Origin: Mesorhizobium carmichaelinearum
GTDB lineage: Bacteria; Pseudomonadota; Alphaproteobacteria; Rhizobiales; Rhizobiaceae
DNA: 64,000 bases
Direction: 5' to 3'
NCBI RefSeq assembly: GCF_900199455.1
Contig: NZ_FZQR01000010.1
Coordinates: 1 to 64,000 of the forward strand
Shown: one piece after another, positions 52,702 to 62,820 of the stretch
Position numbering within the stretch: the stretch's first letter is position 1
Layout of the letters: every line of letters starts with the position of its first letter
Translations under genes and position numbers: made by a program
Notes under the pieces: model-generated
What the model was told of the DNA's origin: nothing
The model's input: the letters and a program-made list of their open reading frames with translations, nothing else
The model's database searches: none

Positions 52702-54630
52702 ATGCCGGCGCATGAAGAGCAGATGTCAGGAGGGACCGCGCCAGGGCGCGCTCTTCCGCGCGCCCTGCTTTTGGCCATGATGTGCGCGACCGCGCTGGTT
52801 GCCGAATCACGGCCTGCGGCCGCTTTCGAGCTTTTCGGCATCAAGCTGTGGGGATCGTCCAAGGACGAGGACGCCGACATCGTCGACCCGCTGCGCTATG
52901 CCGTGACCATCACCGCGCCGGATGCCGACAAGGATCTGGTCAAGAAGCTCGAAAATGCCTCGGCGCTTAAAGGCGACGAGGACCGCCCGGTTTCGGGGTC
53001 GCTCGGGCTGATGGCCAAGGCGCGTAGCGACCGTGAACAGCTGGTTGCCGCCCTTTACGCCGATGCTCGCTACGAAGGCGTGGTCACCATCACCATCGAC
53101 GGCAAGCCGATCGACCAATTGCCGCCGGACGCCGAATTCAAGGGGCCGCAGCCGATTCCGGTGGCGATCAACATCGCCGCCGGCCCCAAATTCACACTCG
53201 GCACCATCAGGCTGGAAGGTGACGCGGCCGGGCTGATGAGCGCCGACTATGGCCTGATATCAGGCGGCGACGCCGGGTCCGGCGCGGTGCTCAAGGCCGA
53301 GGCGCTGATCGTGCGGACGCTGAAGGAGCAGGGCAGGCCGCTGGCCAAGGTGACCGACCGGCAGATCGTCGCCGACCATGCCACCTCGACGCTCGACGTG
53401 ACGCTGACGGTGGCGGCCGGGCCGGTCGCCGGCTATGGCGCGACGACGGTGGAAGGCACCGAAAAGGTCGACCGCGACTTCACCGAGTACATGACCGGGC
53501 TGAAGCGTGGCAAGCAGTACTCACCGCAGGAGATCAGCGACGCGCGCGACAGGCTGCTGGCGCTGGAAGTCTTCAACAGCGTGACCTTCAAGGAAGCCGA
53601 CAAGCTCGATGCCGACGGCAACCTCCCGATCGGCGTCCAGGTCAGCGAGCGCAAGCCGCGCTATTTCGGCCTTGGCGGCACCTTCTCGAACACGGAAGGG
53701 CTCGGCCTCGAAGGCTATTGGGGGCATCGCAACCTGTTCGGCCAGGCCGAGAAGCTGCGTATCGACGGCGCCATCAGCGGTATCGGCAACAACAATCTGT
53801 CCGAGCTGAACTACAATGCCGGCATCATGTTCGAGAAACCCGGCGTGATCGGACCGGCATCGAAGTTCTTTGCCAGCGTCAAGACCGTCTTCGAGCATCC
53901 GGACGCCTACGATCATTTCTCGGTCAAGGGCAGCACCGGCCTGTCCTATGAACTCGACAAGAAGCAGACCGTGTCGGCCGAAGTGGCGCTCGACTATTCC
54001 AGGATCACGGATGCCTTCGGCAAGCACACCTATCTGATCGCCAGCATTCCCCTGCAATATGTCTACGACAACAGGGACAACCGGCTGAACCCGACCAGTG
54101 GCTTCCGGGTGCTGGCCTATGCCGAGCCGAGCTACGACATTATGAGCGGCGCCGCCTTCCTCAAGCTGAAGGGCGAGGGATCGGCCTATCAGTCGCTGGA
54201 TACGGCCTCGAAGTTCGTGCTGGCCGAGCGCGTCGCTGCCGGCTCGATCGTCGGCACCGGGCTGGAGAACGTTCCGGCCGACCGGCGTTTCTATTCCGGC
54301 GGCGGCGGTTCGGTGCGCGGCTATGCCTATCAGGGTATCGGCCCCAAGGACTTCACCGGCCAGCCGATCGGCGGCCTGTCCTTCTTTGAGACCTCGGTCG
54401 AGATGCGCATCGCCGTCACCGACACGATCGGCATCGTACCGTTCGTCGATGCCGGCACGGTGTCGACCAGGTCGATGCCCAATTTCTCTGAGGTCAAGGT
54501 CGGCGCCGGTGTCGGCCTGCGTTATGTGACGCCGTTCGGGCCGCTGCGCATCGACGCGGCGGTGCCGCTTAACCGCGATCCCAGCGATCCGCATTTCGGC
54601 ATCTATGCCGGCATCGGGCAGGCGTTTTGA
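52702..54630 (+). CDS. tamA: Outer-membrane assembly protein TamA (Omp85 family)
   Basis: A 642-residue outer-membrane barrel. A signal-like segment (ALLLAMMCATALVAESRPAAA) precedes POTRA domains (VITITIDGKPIDQLPPD, FTLGTIRLEGDA, YGATTVEGTEKVDRDF) and a C-terminal 16-strand Omp85 barrel with YDNRDNRLNPTSGF and the SVRGYAYQGIGP (VRGY-type) lid motif. It ends with the aromatic-like IGQAF. The tamB gene starts 1 bp after its stop. The 272-bp region upstream (52430-52701) separates it from the divergent macroglobulin gene and holds both promoters. Confidence 0.93.
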   Translation: MPAHEEQMSGGTAPGRALPRALLLAMMCATALVAESRPAAAFELFGIKLWGSSKDEDADIVDPLRYAVTITAPDADKDLVKKLENASALKGDEDRPVSGSLGLMAKARSDREQLVAALYADARYEGVVTITIDGKPIDQLPPDAEFKGPQPIPVAINIAAGPKFTLGTIRLEGDAAGLMSADYGLISGGDAGSGAVLKAEALIVRTLKEQGRPLAKVTDRQIVADHATSTLDVTLTVAAGPVAGYGATTVEGTEKVDRDFTEYMTGLKRGKQYSPQEISDARDRLLALEVFNSVTFKEADKLDADGNLPIGVQVSERKPRYFGLGGTFSNTEGLGLEGYWGHRNLFGQAEKLRIDGAISGIGNNNLSELNYNAGIMFEKPGVIGPASKFFASVKTVFEHPDAYDHFSVKGSTGLSYELDKKQTVSAEVALDYSRITDAFGKHTYLIASIPLQYVYDNRDNRLNPTSGFRVLAYAEPSYDIMSGAAFLKLKGEGSAYQSLDTASKFVLAERVAAGSIVGTGLENVPADRRFYSGGGGSVRGYAYQGIGPKDFTGQPIGGLSFFETSVEMRIAVTDTIGIVPFVDAGTVSTRSMPNFSEVKVGAGVGLRYVTPFGPLRIDAAVPLNRDPSDPHFGIYAGIGQAF

Positions 54631-54631
54631 C

Positions 54632-57600
54632 ATGAAGACGGTCCGGCGCATCCTTCGCATTGTTCTTTACACGCTGCTGATCGTCGTCGCGGGCGCGATC
54701 GGTGCGCTCGTCGTGCTGACCAAGACCGAGCGCGGCCGCGACAATCTCGCCGGCATCATTTCGCGGCTGGCCTCGAACGACGACCGCAAGGTCACCGTCA
54801 GCGGCATTGACGGCATCTGGTCGGGTGCGCTCAGCGTCGATCATGTCGTGGTGGAAGACCGCCAGGGCCCGTGGCTGGTGGCGCGCAAGGTGGCCGTCGA
54901 CTGGTCGCCGCTTTCGCTTTTGTCGAAAAACTTCTCCGCCGACCGCATCGCGGCCGAGCGCATCGAACTGGCACGCCTGCCGGTGGCCGGCACGCAGCCG
55001 CCGGCGCCGAGTGGCACGACGACGCTGCCGGTTTCCATCGACGTCAGAGAGATCGACCTGCCGGAAATCGCCCTTGGCCAGCAACTGGCCGGCAGCGGCA
55101 TCGCCGAACTCGCCGCCAAGGGAATGCTCAAGGCCGATGCCGCGCCGCTGGCGGTCGAGACGACACTCAACGTCACCCGCCATGACGGCAAGCAAGGCAA
55201 TGTCGACGCCAAGATCCACTTTGCGCCGGCGGACAACAGGCTCGACCTCGACCTCAAGGCGTCGGAGCCGGCAGGCGGCATCATCGCCAATCTGCTCAAG
55301 CTGCCCAATACGCCGCCGGTCGACATAGCCGTCTCGGGCACCGGACCGCTTGCCAACTGGAACGGCATCGCCACATTCATGGTCGATGGCAAGATCGTCA
55401 CGCAGCTGACGGGCCGTCATCAACTCACCGACAAGGGCAATCACGTCGAAGCCAAGGGCGACGGCGCGTTCGCGCCTTTCCTGCCGGAAAATCTGCGGCC
55501 GCTGTTTGCCGGCAAGACCAGCTTCGACGTCGCGGGCACCGCCACGACAGCTGGCGGCATCAGTGTCGACCGGGCCAGCATCGAAAGCGATGCCATACAT
55601 GGCACTGCGACCGGCATCGCCGACCCGGCCGGCGCCAGCGACCTGTCGGTTGAAATTGCCGCCAAAGGCGCACCTGTGCCGATCACCGTGGGCAATGCAG
55701 CACAGCCGATCACGGTGGTTATCCGGAACATCACCGCCCGCGCCTTTGGCGACGGCAAGGCGCCGATCATCGACATCGGTGCCTCGCTGGTCTCGGTGGT
55801 GGCGGGCGGCACCCAGCTCAACGATCTGGCGGCGCAGATCCATTCCGACGGCTTCGATATCCAGAGCCGCGCCGGGCCGTTTGCCGTCAAGCTGACCGCG
55901 GGTGGCCTGAAGACCGACGTGGCGACGCTGGCGCCGCTGATCACCGGCAAGGTCGATGTCGATCTCGGTGGATCGCTGAGCAAGGACGCCATCACCATCG
56001 ACCAGGGCACGCTGCGCTCCGATGCGCTGAACGCCTCGCTGACCATGACGGTGGCGCTTGCCGATCTGTCGATGCAGCTCAAGATGAATGCCGATGCGGT
56101 ATCGACCGCTTTGCCACCGCAAATCAGTTCGGTGCTCGGCGAGCGGGTGAAGTTCTCGGCCGCCGCCACCCGCGATCCGCAGGGGGCATTTGCCGCCAAT
56201 TCGATCTCGTTGACCTCCGGTTCGCTGAGCGCCAGCGGCACCGCCAGCGCGCAGGGCAGCGACATCCAGGCCGACATCAAGGGCACGCTGGGCGACGTTT
56301 CGGTGTTGTCGCCGATGGTCGGCGTGCCGGTTGCCGGCGGTGTCGATTTCGCCCTGTCGGCAAGCGGCCCACGCTCGGCTCCGGATTTCACCGTCTCAGC
56401 CGACAGCGACAGCCTGACGGCCTCGGGCCGGACGGTGAAGGCGATCAAGCTGACGGCGAGCGGCAAAGCCGACATAGCCAGCCCCTCGGCTGACGTTTCG
56501 CTGACCGGGACCGTCAACGACCAGCCGCTCGACGTCAAGGCGGCGCTGGTGACGAGCGAGGGCAAGCGCTCGATCAACGGTTTCCTTGTTTCGCTCGGCG
56601 ATAACAAGGTTTCGGGCGACCTGGCGCTGGATGACAAGTTCTTGCCTCTCGGAACGCTGACGCTGGCGGCGCCGGCAATCGACCAGTTGGCGGCACTCGC
56701 CGGCCAGCAGGTGACGGGTGACATCAACGGCACCATCAACTTCGCCAAGGAGGGCGACGCGCCCTCCGTTGCCATCGATGCGAAGAGCACGTCGATCGCA
56801 CGCGGCGAGGTGACGGCCAAGACGATCGCCGTCAACGCGCTGATCGCCAATTATCTCAAGGCGCCGGCGTTCTCCGGCACCATCAAAGCCGACAGCGTCA
56901 CGTCGGGCGCCACCGAAATCAGCGGCATCGGCGTCGACCTGAAGCGCGACGGCGACTGGACCAATTTTACCGGCGGCGCGACGATAGCAGGCATTCCGGC
57001 GACCGCGGCAGGCCGGGTCAAGATCGCTCAGGGCACCACCAGTGTCGAGATCGCCTCGGGCGAAGCGACGGTGCGCGGCATCAAGGCGGCAATCGCTGAA
57101 CCCTCGACTCTGACCATCGCCAATGGCACGACCAGCATCGAAAAACTGGCGCTCGATCTCGGTGGCGGCGGGGTGACGCTGTCGGGCAGCGCCGGCCAGA
57201 CGCTCGATCTTGCCGCCCAATTCTCGGCGCTGCCGGCGGCGCTTGCCAATGATTTTGTGCCCGAGCTCGATGCCGTCGGTACGCTCGGCGGCACGGCGCA
57301 AGTGACCGGAACGCCGGCTGCTCCGGAGGTTCGGTTCGATGCGCAGCTTGCCGGCGCCGAAACCAGCCAGACCCGCCAGGCCGGGCTCGGGCCGCTCGCG
57401 GTCGATGCGGCCGGCGTTTATACCCTGGCCGGCGGCGTCGCCCTCGACCATGCGACGCTGACCGGCGACAAGATCTCCGGCACGGCCTCCGGTACCATCA
57501 ATCCGAACGGCGCCAGCGATTTTGCGCTGGATCTCACCTCATCCGGCCCCAGCCTGCCGCTGACGGTCGGCAGTGCTGAGAGTCCGGTCAAGATCGAGGT

Positions 57601-60600
57601 CAAGTCCTTGTCGGCAAAGGTGGCGGGTGAGAGCACGCAGGCCCGCCTGGATGTCTCCGCGATCCTGCCTTCAGTGACCACCAGCCCGGCGAGAGTGGAC
57701 GGGCTTGTCCTGGCACTGCACTCGGACGCATTCGATCTCAAAAACCGCGCCGGACCGGTTTCCGGCACGGTATCGGTGGACAAGGTCGGTCTCGACAATG
57801 CCGCCATCGCGCCGCTGATCGCCGGCAAGGTGACGGCCGCGCTGAACGCCCGGCTGACGCCGGACGGCGTCGCCATCGAAAGCGGCTCGCTCAAGAGCGA
57901 TGCGCTCAACAGCCAGGTCGCCGGCCAGGTGTCGCTGCGCGACGGCGCCGTCGATCTCAAGCTGAGTGCGGATGCCCCATCATCGGCCTTGCCGGCGGCG
58001 GCGCGCGGTATGCTTGGCGAGCGCGCACAGATCAGCGCCACGCTGAAGCGCGACCCTAACGGCAGTATCAATGTCGATGGGCTGAAGCTGGTGTCGGGCG
58101 GACTGACCGCACAGGGGCAGGCGAGCCTTGCCGACAACAAGCTGGCCGCCGACTTCACCGGCGCCCTTACCGATGTCTCGCCGCTGTCGAAGGACGCCAA
58201 GGGCGCCATTGCCTTTGCGCTGAATGCCCAGGGGCCGGCCATGGCGCCTGATCTGTCGCTGACGATCAACAGCGATCGGCTGCTGGTGGCGGAGCGCGAG
58301 ATCACCGGGCTGAAACTCATCGCCACCGGCAAGGCGGATGCCGCCAACCCGGCGGCGAATGTGCAGCTGACCGGCAATGTCGCGGGACAGGCCTTGCAAG
58401 GCAGCGCGGTGCTGGCGACGGCGAACGGCAAGAGCGCCATCAACGGCCTGCTGCTGTCGCTGGGCAAGAACCGGATTTCCGGCGATCTGGCGCTTGACGA
58501 CAAATTCGTGCCGGAAGGCACCATTTCGCTCGACCTGCCCGATATCGGGCCGCTCGCCGCGCTGGCGTTGGAAAAGGCTGAAGGTGACGTGCGCGGCGCG
58601 ATCGCCTTCACCAGGAATGGCACAGCGCCACAAGTCGCCATCAAGGCGGTCACCGCCTCGATCACGCGCGGCGACCTCCAGGCGAAGGCGGTTTCCATCG
58701 ATGCGCTGATCGCCAACTATCTCGCCGCACCGGTGATCTCGGGCAAGATCCGCGCCGACACCGTCACGTCGAGCGGCACCGTGATCAGCGGTATCGATGT
58801 CGATCTGAAGCGCGACGGCGACTGGACCGGCTTTTCCGGCGGCGCCACGGTCAAGGGCATTCCGGCCAAGGCCGCAGGCCGCGTTAAGGTGGCCAATGGC
58901 ATCACCACCATCGAGCTCGCTTCCGGCCAGGCGACGGTGCAGGGTATCAAGGCAGCCATCGCCCAGGCTTCGACGGTCAGCATCGCCAATGGCACGACGA
59001 CGCTGGACCGGCTGGTGCTCAACCTCGGCGGCGGCACGGCGACGGTGACCGGCAAGGTCGGGCAGGCGCTCGACATCAATGCGACGCTGGCGAAAGTGCC
59101 GATGTCGCTTGCCAACAGTTTCTCGCCCGGGCTCGATGCCGCCGGTTCGATTTCCGGCACCGTCAAGGTGACCGGCGCGCCGGCGAGCCCTTCCGTTGCG
59201 TTCAATATTGACGCGGCGGGCGTGCAGACGTCGCAAACCCGCGGTGCCGGTGTCGGCGCGGTGAGCGTTTCCTCGTCCGGCACCTTTGCCGGCAACAAGC
59301 TGACCTTCAACGCCAATGTCGGCGATGGCGCGGGCCTCGGCCTCAAAGGCGGCGGCACGGTGACGACGGCGGGTACGCCGGCGCTGGTGCTCGACTTCAA
59401 CGGCGCCGTGCCGTTCGGCATGCTCAGCCAGAAACTTGCCGCGCAGGGCCTGGCGCTGACGGGAACGGCCAATGTCAATGTCCAGGTGCGCGGTCCGGCG
59501 ACATCGCCTGTGATCGGTGGCAGCGTCAGCACTTCCGGTGCGCGGCTGGTCGATGCGCGTTCGGGGCTGGCCGTCAATGATCTCACCGCTGATGTCTCGA
59601 TCGGCGGCGGTGTCGCCAGGATCAACCGGCTGACCGGGACATTGTCGACCCGCGGCAGCCTGTCGGCCAGCGGTACGGTCGGCATCAACCCGGCGCAAGG
59701 TTTTCCGGCCGACCTGTCGATCAAGCTCACCGACGGGCGCTATACGGATGGACGCGTGGTGACCGCCAATCTCGGCGGCGACCTGACGATCAAGGGGCCG
59801 CTGACATCGGCCCCGGCGATTGCCGGCACCGTCAATCTCGCCAAGACCGTCATCACGGTTCCAGATAAATTGCCGGGCTCGCTCTCGGCGCTCGATGTCA
59901 AGCACAAGAACGCGCCCGCCACCGTCAGGGCGCAGGACAAGGCGCTGCGCCCGCCGACAACGTCAGCTAAGGGCGGTGGCAGCGGGCTCGTGCTCGACGT
60001 CACCGTCAACGCGCCGAACCAGATCTTCATCCAGGGCAGGGGCGTCGATGCCGAACTCGGCGGCTCGCTCAGGCTGACCGGCCCGGCCTCGTCGCCGCAG
60101 GCGGTCGGCACCTTCACCCTGCAGCGCGGGCGGCTGTCGATCCTCGGCAAGCGGCTGACCTTCACCGAGGGCACGGTCGGTTTCTCCGGCTCGCTGGTGC
60201 CCTACCTCAACCTGACGGCGACAACGACGACGACCAGCGCCACCGTCACCATCGTGGTGTCGGGCGAGGCGACCAATCCGAAATTCACCTTCTCCTCGGT
60301 GCCGGCATTGCCCGAGGACGAGGTGCTGGCGCAATTGATCTTCGGCCGGTCGATGTCGAACCTGTCGCCGCTGCAGATCGCACAACTGGCCGAAGCCGCC
60401 GCGCAGCTGGCCGGCGTTGGCGGATCGACCTCGCTGCTTGAAAACCTGCGCAGCGCCATCGGTGTCGACGATCTCGACGTGACCACGGACAGCCAGGGCG
60501 GCACGGCGGTCTCGGCCGGCAAATACCTGAACGACCGTACCTATGTGACCATCCAGAAGGGTGACAAGCCAGGTTCGGGCAAGGCGACCATCGACCTCAA

Positions 60601-60685
60601 TGTCGGGCGCGGCGTCAAGTTGCGTGGCGAGGCGACGGACGCCGGCGAGGCCAAGGGCGGCATCTTCTACGAAAAGGAATATTGA
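54632..60685 (+). CDS. tamB: Translocation and assembly module TamB, with internal tandem duplication
   Basis: A 2017-residue AsmA-like/TamB protein, anchored by the N-terminal segment ILRIVLYTLLIVVAGAIGALVVL and ending in a DUF490 (TamB) domain with FTFSSVPALPEDEVLAQLIFGRS. The long middle is beta-helical and forms a hydrophobic groove for lipid transport between membranes. Residues about 290-1540 contain two tandem copies of a roughly 622-residue unit: for example GVDLKRDGDWTNFTGGA at about residue 770 and DVDLKRDGDWTGFSGGA at about 1390. Typical TamB proteins are 1200-1600 residues. The ATG at 54632 follows the tamA stop by one base. Confidence 0.93.
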   Translation: MKTVRRILRIVLYTLLIVVAGAIGALVVLTKTERGRDNLAGIISRLASNDDRKVTVSGIDGIWSGALSVDHVVVEDRQGPWLVARKVAVDWSPLSLLSKNFSADRIAAERIELARLPVAGTQPPAPSGTTTLPVSIDVREIDLPEIALGQQLAGSGIAELAAKGMLKADAAPLAVETTLNVTRHDGKQGNVDAKIHFAPADNRLDLDLKASEPAGGIIANLLKLPNTPPVDIAVSGTGPLANWNGIATFMVDGKIVTQLTGRHQLTDKGNHVEAKGDGAFAPFLPENLRPLFAGKTSFDVAGTATTAGGISVDRASIESDAIHGTATGIADPAGASDLSVEIAAKGAPVPITVGNAAQPITVVIRNITARAFGDGKAPIIDIGASLVSVVAGGTQLNDLAAQIHSDGFDIQSRAGPFAVKLTAGGLKTDVATLAPLITGKVDVDLGGSLSKDAITIDQGTLRSDALNASLTMTVALADLSMQLKMNADAVSTALPPQISSVLGERVKFSAAATRDPQGAFAANSISLTSGSLSASGTASAQGSDIQADIKGTLGDVSVLSPMVGVPVAGGVDFALSASGPRSAPDFTVSADSDSLTASGRTVKAIKLTASGKADIASPSADVSLTGTVNDQPLDVKAALVTSEGKRSINGFLVSLGDNKVSGDLALDDKFLPLGTLTLAAPAIDQLAALAGQQVTGDINGTINFAKEGDAPSVAIDAKSTSIARGEVTAKTIAVNALIANYLKAPAFSGTIKADSVTSGATEISGIGVDLKRDGDWTNFTGGATIAGIPATAAGRVKIAQGTTSVEIASGEATVRGIKAAIAEPSTLTIANGTTSIEKLALDLGGGGVTLSGSAGQTLDLAAQFSALPAALANDFVPELDAVGTLGGTAQVTGTPAAPEVRFDAQLAGAETSQTRQAGLGPLAVDAAGVYTLAGGVALDHATLTGDKISGTASGTINPNGASDFALDLTSSGPSLPLTVGSAESPVKIEVKSLSAKVAGESTQARLDVSAILPSVTTSPARVDGLVLALHSDAFDLKNRAGPVSGTVSVDKVGLDNAAIAPLIAGKVTAALNARLTPDGVAIESGSLKSDALNSQVAGQVSLRDGAVDLKLSADAPSSALPAAARGMLGERAQISATLKRDPNGSINVDGLKLVSGGLTAQGQASLADNKLAADFTGALTDVSPLSKDAKGAIAFALNAQGPAMAPDLSLTINSDRLLVAEREITGLKLIATGKADAANPAANVQLTGNVAGQALQGSAVLATANGKSAINGLLLSLGKNRISGDLALDDKFVPEGTISLDLPDIGPLAALALEKAEGDVRGAIAFTRNGTAPQVAIKAVTASITRGDLQAKAVSIDALIANYLAAPVISGKIRADTVTSSGTVISGIDVDLKRDGDWTGFSGGATVKGIPAKAAGRVKVANGITTIELASGQATVQGIKAAIAQASTVSIANGTTTLDRLVLNLGGGTATVTGKVGQALDINATLAKVPMSLANSFSPGLDAAGSISGTVKVTGAPASPSVAFNIDAAGVQTSQTRGAGVGAVSVSSSGTFAGNKLTFNANVGDGAGLGLKGGGTVTTAGTPALVLDFNGAVPFGMLSQKLAAQGLALTGTANVNVQVRGPATSPVIGGSVSTSGARLVDARSGLAVNDLTADVSIGGGVARINRLTGTLSTRGSLSASGTVGINPAQGFPADLSIKLTDGRYTDGRVVTANLGGDLTIKGPLTSAPAIAGTVNLAKTVITVPDKLPGSLSALDVKHKNAPATVRAQDKALRPPTTSAKGGGSGLVLDVTVNAPNQIFIQGRGVDAELGGSLRLTGPASSPQAVGTFTLQRGRLSILGKRLTFTEGTVGFSGSLVPYLNLTATTTTTSATVTIVVSGEATNPKFTFSSVPALPEDEVLAQLIFGRSMSNLSPLQIAQLAEAAAQLAGVGGSTSLLENLRSAIGVDDLDVTTDSQGGTAVSAGKYLNDRTYVTIQKGDKPGSGKATIDLNVGRGVKLRGEATDAGEAKGGIFYEKEY

Positions 60686-60750
60686 GGGGCTGGCCCTCAC
60701 CATGGCCGAGACTGGTGCTGTCGTAACTGGTGTAAATGTTTCAGTTTAAT

Positions 60751-60771
60751 CGCCTAAAAGAGATTTAGGCG
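60751..60771 (+). terminator. Hairpin downstream of tamB
   Basis: CGCCTAAA (60751-60758) and TTTAGGCG (60764-60771) are perfect 8-bp arms with loop AGAGA, 65 bp after the tamB stop. A T-run is lacking, so termination strength is unclear. The rest of the 60686-60939 gap has no gene. Confidence 0.55.
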
Positions 60772-60939
60772 AAATCTGGGCGCACTAGCAAATTTGCGTC
60801 AAGACTGTCGTTATCACGCGAACCGCCCCCCTTCCAAAGTTGCACATTCGCTAACATGTTCCCATCCCACGCTGTCTTTGACATCATGGCCTGGATGCGG
60901 AATGTTAAAAGGCGGAAAGCCAACAATGGGAGTTAAGTC

Positions 60940-62592
60940 ATGACGATCTACAAGAGTAATGGCGATCGCGTTCCGGATCACATCCTGGCCATGGCCGAAG
61001 AAGCCAAGGCAGGCAATGTGGACCGCCGCGAATTCCTGGCCATGGCCAGCGTCTTCGGCGCCTCGACGGCCATGGCCTACGGCCTGCTCGGCCTCGCCGA
61101 TCCGACGCCGGCCAAGGCAGAGGACGTAAAGGGCAAGAAGGGCGGCACGCTGAAGGTCGCGCAATGGATCAAGGATCCGAAGGATCCGCGCAAGGCCGAC
61201 TGGTCGGAAATCGCGGATGCCGAGCGCCAGGCGCTCGAGCCGCTGGTCAAGTACACCACCGAATACACGTTCCGCCCCTATCTCTTGGAAAGCTGGGACG
61301 TCAATGACGACGCCACGCAGTACACACTGCATGTGCGCAAGGGCGTGACGTGGTCGAACGGCGATCCCTTCACCGCCGATGACGTCATCTTCAACCTGAA
61401 GCGCTGGGCCGACAAGAAGGCCGAAGGCAATTCCATGCCCGGCCGTCTCGGCTCGCTGGTCAAGGACGACAAGCTCGACGAAAGCGCCGTGACCAAGCCG
61501 GACGATCACACGGTCGTGCTGAAGCTCACCAAGCCCGACATCGCGCTCATCCCGAACATGTGCGACTATCCCGGTCTCATCGTCCACAAGAGCTTCGATG
61601 AGAAGGGCGGCGATTTCAAATCCTGCCCGATCGGCACCGGACCGTTCGAACTCGTCTCCTACGATGTCGGCCAGAAGGTCGTCTACAAGCGCCGTGCCGA
61701 CGACAAGTGGTGGGACGGCGAGGTGTTCCTCGACGGTATCGAGTTCATCGACTACGGCACCGATCCGGCCGCCATGGTCAGTGCCTTCGAAGCCGGCGAA
61801 GTGCACACCAACTTCGAGACCTCGGCCGACTATGTTTCGATCCTCGATGGCATGAACCTGGTGAAGTCGGAAGTGGTGACCGCGGCGACCATCGTCTGCC
61901 GCACCAACATCAAGAACAAGCCCTACGACAACCAGAAGGTGCGTCAGGCGCTGCAGCTCGGTGTCGACAACGCCGTCGTTCTCCAGCTTGGCTACGGCAA
62001 TGCCGGCACTGTCGCCGAGAACCACCATGTCTGCGCCATTCATCCGGAATATTTCGAGCTGCCGAAGATCAAGCGCGATCCGGCCAAGGCGAAGGCACTG
62101 ATGGCGGAAGCCGGCCAGGCCGACTTCGAGCACGAACTGATCACCGTCGACGAGGACTGGCACAAGAACACCGGCGACGCCATCGCCGCGCAGTTGCGCG
62201 ACGCCGGCGTCAAGGTGAAGCGTACCGTGCTGCCGGGTTCGACGTTCTGGAACGACTGGACGAAGTATCCGCTGTCGATGACCAACTGGAACATGCGCCC
62301 GCTCGGCGTCCAGGTTCTGGCCATCGCCTACCGCACCGGTGAAGCCTGGAACGAGGCAGCCTGGTCGAATCCCGACTGGGATACCAAGCTCAATGCCGCG
62401 CTTTCGGTCGCCGATGCCGCCAAGCGCAAGGAGATGATGAAGGATATCGAGCAGATCCTGCAGGATTCCGGCATCATCATCCAGCCGTACTGGCGCAAGC
62501 TGTTCAGCCACTCGGTCAAGGCGGTGCAGAACTACAAGATGCACCCGACCTACGAGCACGACTACGGCAAGGTCTGGCTCGACCAGGCCTGA
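60940..62592 (+). CDS. Dipeptide/oligopeptide ABC transporter substrate-binding protein, family 5
   Basis: A 550-residue periplasmic binding protein. The N-terminus has a twin-arginine signal, VDRREFLAMASVF, followed by a hydrophobic stretch and an AKA cleavage region, so export may use the Tat route, which is uncommon for this family. The mature domain opens KKGGTLKVAQWIKDPKDPRK, with YTLHVRKGVTWSNGDPFTADDV and GTGPFELVSYDVGQKVVYKR, the classic SBP_bac_5 pattern. TGGGAG precedes the ATG. A strong hairpin and two permease genes follow. Cys residues in the substrate region (FKSCPIG, CDYPG) are noted. Confidence 0.92.
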   Translation: MTIYKSNGDRVPDHILAMAEEAKAGNVDRREFLAMASVFGASTAMAYGLLGLADPTPAKAEDVKGKKGGTLKVAQWIKDPKDPRKADWSEIADAERQALEPLVKYTTEYTFRPYLLESWDVNDDATQYTLHVRKGVTWSNGDPFTADDVIFNLKRWADKKAEGNSMPGRLGSLVKDDKLDESAVTKPDDHTVVLKLTKPDIALIPNMCDYPGLIVHKSFDEKGGDFKSCPIGTGPFELVSYDVGQKVVYKRRADDKWWDGEVFLDGIEFIDYGTDPAAMVSAFEAGEVHTNFETSADYVSILDGMNLVKSEVVTAATIVCRTNIKNKPYDNQKVRQALQLGVDNAVVLQLGYGNAGTVAENHHVCAIHPEYFELPKIKRDPAKAKALMAEAGQADFEHELITVDEDWHKNTGDAIAAQLRDAGVKVKRTVLPGSTFWNDWTKYPLSMTNWNMRPLGVQVLAIAYRTGEAWNEAAWSNPDWDTKLNAALSVADAAKRKEMMKDIEQILQDSGIIIQPYWRKLFSHSVKAVQNYKMHPTYEHDYGKVWLDQA

Positions 62593-62602
62593 TCCGGATC
62601 GA

Positions 62603-62630
62603 AGGGGGAAGGGGCGCTTGCCCCTTTCCC
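62603..62630 (+). terminator. GC-rich hairpin after the peptide-binding-protein gene
   Basis: GGGGC-GCTT-GCCCC (62611-62624) is a perfect stem-loop, extended by AAGGGGGAA upstream and TTTCCCC downstream with a small bulge. TCGTTCTCTTG follows. It probably sets the higher level of binding protein relative to the permeases. The 228-bp gap 62593-62820 otherwise holds no gene. Confidence 0.8.
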
Positions 62631-62820
62631 CTCGTTCTCTTGCAGCGATCTGAAGCCACGAGTGTGCACTGCAAAAAAATTGCGGACTCCCCGGATAAGG
62701 TCATGCAATAAATCAGGCGCTGATTGCATCCGAGGGCCTGTCTGACAGCCAGCCCGCCGGCAACGGTGGACAAGGCTTTGGAGCCGGCTCAAACCCCAAC
62801 CCCGTCGGCAGGGGGCCGCC

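Noticed and set aside
55500..59250. Assembly or CRISPR-like repeat as explanation for the repeated TamB segments
   Set aside because: The copies are diverged at the nucleotide level, keep the frame and have no spacers, so they are an old in-gene duplication.
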